Shown here piece after piece: positions 58,798 to 64,000 of a stretch of 64,000 bases of DNA (positions are counted from its first letter, which is position 1; each line of letters opens with the position of its first letter). A program made the position numbers and the translations under genes. A model generated the notes under the pieces. It ran no database searches. It saw only the letters and a program-made list of their open reading frames with translations, and was not told where the DNA came from. This stretch comes from Fragum whitleyi (taxonomy: Eukaryota; Mollusca; Bivalvia; Cardiida; Cardiidae), in assembly GCA_948146395.1 (NCBI GenBank), contig OX411548.1:37332912-37396911 (forward strand), given 5' to 3'.

Positions 58798-61700
58798 TTT
58801 TATCTGGTGTAGCCGGGATGTGTATAAGAGGTGTTTGTACTGTCTTGCCGTACAAGCCTTATTAGCGACGTGGTAGAGCACTCGCTTTGCGATGTAGAGC
58901 TCCCGGGTTCGAATCCCATTGGAGTCGAATATTTAATTTTTCATCTGGCCAGGGTAGGAAATTTTTTTACCTGACTGGGTTGAAAATTTTTTCGTTTGGC
59001 TGTAATGAGAAATTCTCTACCTTGGTAAGGAAGATTTTTTTTATCTGACTTGGTTGAAAATTTTTTCGTTTGGCTGTAATAAGAAATTCTTCACCTTGGT
59101 TAGGAAGAAATTTTTTATCTGCCTGGGTTGAATTTTTTTTTTGTTGGCTGTAATGAGAAATTCTTCACCTCGGTTAGGAAGAATTTTTTTTATCTTGTGT
59201 AGCCGGGATGTGTATAAGAGGTGTTTGTACTGCCTTGCCGTACAAGCCTTAATAGCGACGTGGTAGATCACTCGCTTTGGGATTTAGAGGAATTGGGTTC
59301 GAATCCCATTGGAGTCGAATATTTTATTTTTCATCTGGCCAGGGTGAGAATTTTTTTGCCTGACGTGGTTGAATAAATTTTTCGTTTGGCTGTAATGAGA
59401 AATCTTCACCTTGGTTAGGAAGAATTTTTTTTTATCTGACTGGGTTGAAATTTTTTTCGTTTGGCTGTAATGAGAAATTCTTCACCTTGGTTAGGAAGAA
59501 ATTTTTTTTCTGACTGGGTTGAAAATTTTTTCGTGTGGCTTTAATGAGAAATTCTTCACCTTGGTAAGGAAGAATTTTTTTTATCTTACTGGGTTGAAAA
59601 ATATTTCGTTTGGCTGTAATGAGAAATTCTTCACCTTGGTTAGGAAGAAATTTTTTTATCTGATTGTGTTGAAAATTTTTTCGTTTGGCTGTAATGAGAA
59701 ATTCTTCACCTTGGTTAGGAAGAAATTTTTTTATCTGGTGTAGCCGGGATGTGTATAAGAGGTGTTTGTACTGCCTTGCCGTACAAGCCTTAATAGCGAC
59801 GTGGTAGAGCACTCGCTTTGGGATGTAGAGCTCCCGGGTTCGAATCCCATTGGATTCGAATATTTAATTTTTCATCTGGCCAGGTTAGGAATTTTTTTTA
59901 CCTGACTGGGTTGAAAAATTTGGCGTTTGTCTGTAATGAGAAATTCTTCACCTTGGTTAGGAAGGATTTTTTTTATCTGACTGGGTTGAAAAAATTTTCG
60001 TTTGGCTGTAATGAGAAATTCTTCACCTTCAGGCTTGGTTAGGAAGAATTTTTTTTATCTGACTGGGTTGAAAAATTTTTCGTTTGGCTGTAATGAGAAA
60101 TTCTTCACCTTGGTTAGGAAGAAATTTTTTCATCTGGTGTAGCCGGGATGTGTATAAGAGGTGTTTGTACCGCCTTGCCGTACAAGCCTTAATAGCGACG
60201 TGGTAGAGCACTCGCATTGGGATTTAGAGGTCCCAGGTTCGAATCCCATTGGAGCCGAATATTTAATTTTTCATCTGGCCATGGTGAGAATTTTTTTTGG
60301 CTGACTGGGTTGAAAAAATTTTTCGTTTGGCTGTAATGAGAAATTCATCACCTTGGTTAGGAAGAATTTTTTTTCTGACTTGGTAGAAAAATTTTTCGTT
60401 TGGCTGTAATGAGAAATTCTTCACCTTGGTTAGGAAGAAATTTTTTTTTATCTGACTGGGTTGAAAATTTTTTGTGTGGCTGTAATGAGAAATTCTTCAC
60501 ATTGGTTAGGAAGAAATTTTTTATCTGCCTGGGTTGAAATTTTTTTCGATTGGCTGTAATGAGAACTTCTTCACCTCGGTTAGGAAGAATTTTTTTTATC
60601 TGGTGTAGCCGGGATGTGTATAAAAGGTGTTTGTACTGCCTTGCCGTACAAGCCTTAATAGCGATGTGGTAGAGCACTCGCTTTGGGATGTAGAGGTTCC
60701 GGGTTTGAATCCCATTGGAGTCAAGTATTTAATTTTCATCTGGCCAGGGTAGGAATTTTTTTTCCTGACTGGGTTGAAAAATTTTTCGTTTGGCTGTAAT
60801 GAGAAATTCTTCACCTTGGTTAGGAAGAAAATTTTTTATCTGACTGGGTTGAAAATTTTTTCGTTTAGTTGTAATGAGAAATTCTTCACCTTGGTTAGGA
60901 AGAATTTTTTTTATCTGACTGGGTTGAAAATTTTTTCGTTTGGCTGTAATGAGAAATCCTTCACCTTGGTTAGGAAGATTTTTTATCTGGTGTAGCCGGG
61001 ATATTTATAAGAGGTGTTTGTACTGCCTTGTCGTACAAGCCTTAATAGCGATGTGGTAGAGCACTCGCTTTTTGATGTAGAGGTCCCGGGTTCATATCCA
61101 ATTGGAGTCGAATATTTAATTTTTCATCTGGCCAGGGTAGGAAGAAATTTTTTTATCTGACTGGCTTGAAAATTTTTTCGTTTGGCTCTAATGAGAAATT
61201 CTTCACCTTGGTAAGGAAGATTTTTTTTTATCTGACTTGGTTGAAAAATTTTTCGTTTGGCTGTAATGAGAACTTCTTCACCTTGGTTAGAAAGAAATTT
61301 TTTTATCTGCCTGGGTTGAAATTTTTTTGTTGGCTGTAATGAGAAATTCTTCACCTCGGTTAGGAAGAAATTTTTTAATCTGGTGAAGCCGGGATCTGTA
61401 TAAAAGGTGTCTGTACTGCCTTGCCGTACAAGCCTTAATAGCGACGTGGTAGAGCACTCGCTTTGGGATGAAGAGGTCCCGGGTTCGAATCCCATTAGAG
61501 TCGAAAATTTTATTTTTCATCTGGCCAGGGTAGGATTTTTTTTTAACTGACTGAGTTGAAAAATTTTTCGTTTGGCTGTAATGAGAAATTCTTCACCTTG
61601 GTTAGGAAGAAATTTTTTTATCTGACTTGGTTGAAAAATTTTTCGTTTGGCTGTTATGAGAAATTCTTCACCTTGGTTAGGAAGAAATTTTTTTTCTGAC

Positions 61701-64000
61701 TGGGTTGAAAAATTTTTCGTTTGACTGTAATGAGAAATTCTTCACCTTGGTAAGGAAGAAATTTTTTTATCTGACTGGCTTGAAAAATTTTTCGTTTGGC
61801 TGTAATGAGAAATTCTTCACCTTGGTTAGGAAGAAATTTTTTTATCTGATTGTGTTGAAAATTTTTTCGTTTGGCTGTAATGAGAAATTCTTCACCTTGG
61901 TTAGGAAGAAATTGTTTTATCTGGTGTAGACGGGATGTGTATAAGAGGTGTTTGTACTGCCTTGCCGTACAAGCCTTAATAGCGACGTGGTAGAGCACTC
62001 GCTTTGGGATGTAGAGCTCCCGGGTTCGAATCCCATTGGAGTCGAATATTTAATTTTTCATCTGGCCAGGTTAGGATTTTTTTTTAACTGACTGGGTTGA
62101 AAATTTTTTCGTTTGTCTGTAATGAGAAATTCTTTACCTTGGTTAGGAAGGATTTTTTTTATCTGACTGGGCTGAAAAAATTTTCGTTTGGCTGTAATGA
62201 GAAATTCTTCACCTTCAGGCTTGGTTAGGAAGAATTTTTTTTATCTGACTGGGTTGAAAATTTTTTCGTTTTGCTGTAATGAGAAATTCTTCACCTTGGT
62301 TAGGAAGAAATTGTTTTATCTGGTGTAGCCGGGATGTGTATAAGAGGTGTTTGTACTGCCTTGCCGTACAAGCCTTAATAGCGACGTGGTAGAGCAGTCG
62401 CTTTGGGATTTAGAGGTCCCGGGTTCGAATCCCATTGGAGTCGAATATTTAATTTTTCATCTGGCCAGGGTGAGAATTTTTTTTGCCTGACTGGGTTGAA
62501 AAAATTTTTCGTTTGGCTGTAATGAGAAATTCTTCACCTTGGTTAGGAAGAATTTTTTTTTCTGACTTGGTAGAAAAATTTTTCGTTTGGCTGTAATGAG
62601 AAATTCTTCACCTTGGTTAGGAAGAATTTTTTTTATCTGACTGGGTTGAAAATTTTTTTGTGTGGCTGTAATGAGAAATTCTTCACATTGGTTAGGAAGA
62701 AATTTTTTTTATCTGCCTGGGTTGAATTTTTTTTCGTTTGGCTGTAATGAGAAATTCTTCACCTTGGTTAGGAAGAAATTTTTTTATCTGGTGAAGCCGG
62801 GATGTGAATAAGAGGTGTTTGTACTGCCTTGCCAAACAAGCCTTAATAGCGATGTGGTAGAGCATTCGCTTTGGGATGTAGAGGTCCCGGGTTCGAATCC
62901 CATTGGAGTAGAATATTCAAATTTTCATCTGGCCAGGGTAGAAATTTTTTTTACCTGACTGGGTTGAAATTTTTTTTGTTTGGCTGTAATGAGAAATTCT
63001 TCACCTTGGTTAAGAAGAAATTTATTTATCTGACTTGGTTGAAAAATTTTTGTTTGGCTGTTATGAGAAATTCTTCACCTTGGTTAGGAAGAATTTTTTT
63101 TTCTGACTGGGTTGAAAATTTTTCGTTTGGCTGTAATGAGAAATTCTTCACCTTGGTAAGGAAGAAATTTTTTTTATCTGACTGGCTTGAAAAAATTTTC
63201 GTTTGGCTGTAATGAGAAATTCTTCACCTTGGTTAGGAAGAAATTTTTTTATCTGATTGTGTTGAAAATTTTTTGTTTGGCTGTAATGAGAAATTCTTCA
63301 CCTTGGTTAGGAAGAAATTTTTTTTATCTGGTGTATCCGGGATGTGTATAAGAGGTGTCTGTACTGCCTTGCCGTACAAGCCTTAATAGCGACGTGGTAG
63401 AGCACTCGCTTTGGGATGTAGAGCTCCCAGGTTCGAATCCCATTGGAGTCGAATATTTAATTTTTCATCTGGCCAGGGTAGGAATTTTTTTTACCTGACT
63501 TGGTTGAAAATTTTTTCGTTTGGCTGTAATGAGAAATTCTTTACCTTGGTTAGGAAGGATTTTTTTTATCTGATTGGGTTGAAAAATTTTTCGTTTGGCT
63601 GTAATGAGAAATTCTTCACCTTCAGGCTTGGTTAGGAAGATTTTTTTTATCTGACTGGGTTGAAAAATTTTTCGTTTGGCTGTAATGAGAAATTCTTCAC
63701 CTTGGTTAGGAAGAAATTTTGTTTATCTGGTGTAGCCGGGATGTGTATAAGAGGTGTTTGTACTGTCTTGCCGTACCAGCCTTAATAGCGACGTGGTAGA
63801 GCACTCGCTTTGGAATTTAGAGGTCCCGGATTCGAATCCCCTTGGAGTCGAATATTTAATTTTTCATCTGGCCAGGGTGAGAATTTTTTTTGCCTGACTG
63901 GGTTGAAAAAATTTTTCGTTTGGCTGTAATGATTAATTCTTCACCTTGGTTAGGAAGATTTTTTTTTCTGACTTGGTAAGAAATTTTTCGTTTGGCTGTT

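Larger units (their letters stand above)
51184..63850 (+). repeat. Twenty tRNA-Pro-like modules embedded in the satellite
   Basis: The tRNA-like cores start at 51241, 51787, 52923, 53271, 55340, 55733, 56128, 56757, 58865, 59255, 59796, 60195, 60661, 61048, 61441, 61982, 62381, 62849, 63389 and 63788, each ~63 bp. They contain TGGTAGAGCACTCG (A box), CTCGCTTTGGGAT (resembling a tRNA-Pro UGG anticodon arm) and GGTTCGAATCC (B box, perfect in 15 of 20). The T stem and acceptor stem pair poorly, so they are not functional tRNAs. Each is preceded by a ~62-bp constant segment (GCCGGGATGTGTATAAG, GCCTTGCCGTACAAG) and followed within ~12 bp by a TTTTT run that could terminate Pol III. Confidence 0.8.
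50806..64000 (+). repeat. Higher-order satellite of 75- and ~100-bp monomers with tRNA-like modules; runs off the window
   Basis: The monomer core is CGTTTGGCTGTAATGAGAAA, TTCTTCACCTTGGTTAGGAA followed by a T run and CTGACTGGGTTGAAAA. From 50806 to ~55270 monomers carry an extra TTCTGGCCAGGTAGG arm (~100 bp); from ~55270 on most are ~75 bp. Twenty tRNA-like modules interrupt the array. In the right half they are spaced 393, 395, 629, (insertion), 390, 541, 399, 466, 387, 393, 541, 399, 468, 540 and 399 bp, so a 541-399-466 pattern recurs. A CTTCAGGC insertion marks a monomer in most ~395-399-bp intervals. Confidence 0.92.

Noticed and set aside
55037..63635. Many 60-126-codon ORFs on both strands with repeats like FSFGCNEKFFTLVRK or GEEFLITAKRK
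   Set aside because: The 75-bp monomer is a multiple of three, so any stop-free frame stays open across monomers on both strands. They follow the satellite exactly and show no start or domain logic.
51241..63850. Functional tRNA-Pro genes
   Set aside because: The A and B boxes are present, but the T stem, anticodon stem and acceptor stem do not pair properly. Called tRNA-like modules only.
50806..64000. CRISPR-like array
   Set aside because: Repeats are longer than CRISPR repeats, there are no unique spacers, and the context is eukaryotic.

Overview
This is eukaryotic, AT-rich DNA with spliced genes and dense nested transposons. The repeat families and tRNA-derived SINEs suggest a bivalve mollusc; that assignment is an inference from style, not from a marker gene. 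There is one clear host gene. Positions 2070-20613 (+) hold the last eight exons of a UHRF1-type E3 ubiquitin ligase (SRA domain, linker, C-terminal RING). All introns are GT-AG and the eight exons sum to 1125 nt, exactly 375 codons including the stop. The UBL, tandem-Tudor and PHD exons would lie left of the window.

Layout: 1-2069 is intron with a ~640-bp tandem duplication of a foldback-headed repeat. 2070-20613 is the UHRF1-like gene; its introns carry MITEs, SINEs and hairpin-ended elements. The 8.5-kb last intron contains a three-level nest: a SINE with matching target duplications (12239-17783), split by a hairpin-ended element (12337-17581), itself split by a 4.4-kb DIRS retrotransposon (12818-17200, minus strand) with inverted terminal repeats and an internal complementary region. 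The terminal coding and 3'UTR segment of the gene is repeated five times, each copy with its own AATAAA. 21.1-28.6 kb holds MITEs and hairpin-ended elements. 29.2-37.9 kb is a dead Ty3/gypsy pol region split by a dead hAT element (itself carrying a SINE and a hairpin-ended element) and by a mariner-type element. 37.9-41.2 kb shows no gene. 41.2-45.1 kb is a long hairpin-ended element split by a 2.3-kb TIR element, followed by a ~1-kb mariner-like element. 46.1-48.2 kb contains LINE fragments on both strands. 48.2-50.8 kb, read on the minus strand, is the 3' part of another gypsy: pol C-terminus, then an unusual C2H2 zinc-finger ORF, then an LTR. 50.8 kb to the window end is a higher-order satellite of 75- and 100-bp monomers interrupted by 20 tRNA-Pro-like modules, with one 1.7-kb hairpin-ended element inserted.

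Most notable are: (i) the tRNA-like/satellite higher-order array; (ii) a set of unrelated-sequence element families sharing one architecture (5' palindrome, subterminal inverted repeat, 3' hairpin, CTTGTTT end) that resembles Helentron-associated non-autonomous elements; (iii) the zinc-finger ORF between gypsy pol and LTR; (iv) the UHRF1 tail repeat. All coordinates and spacings were read by eye; no searches or alignments were run.
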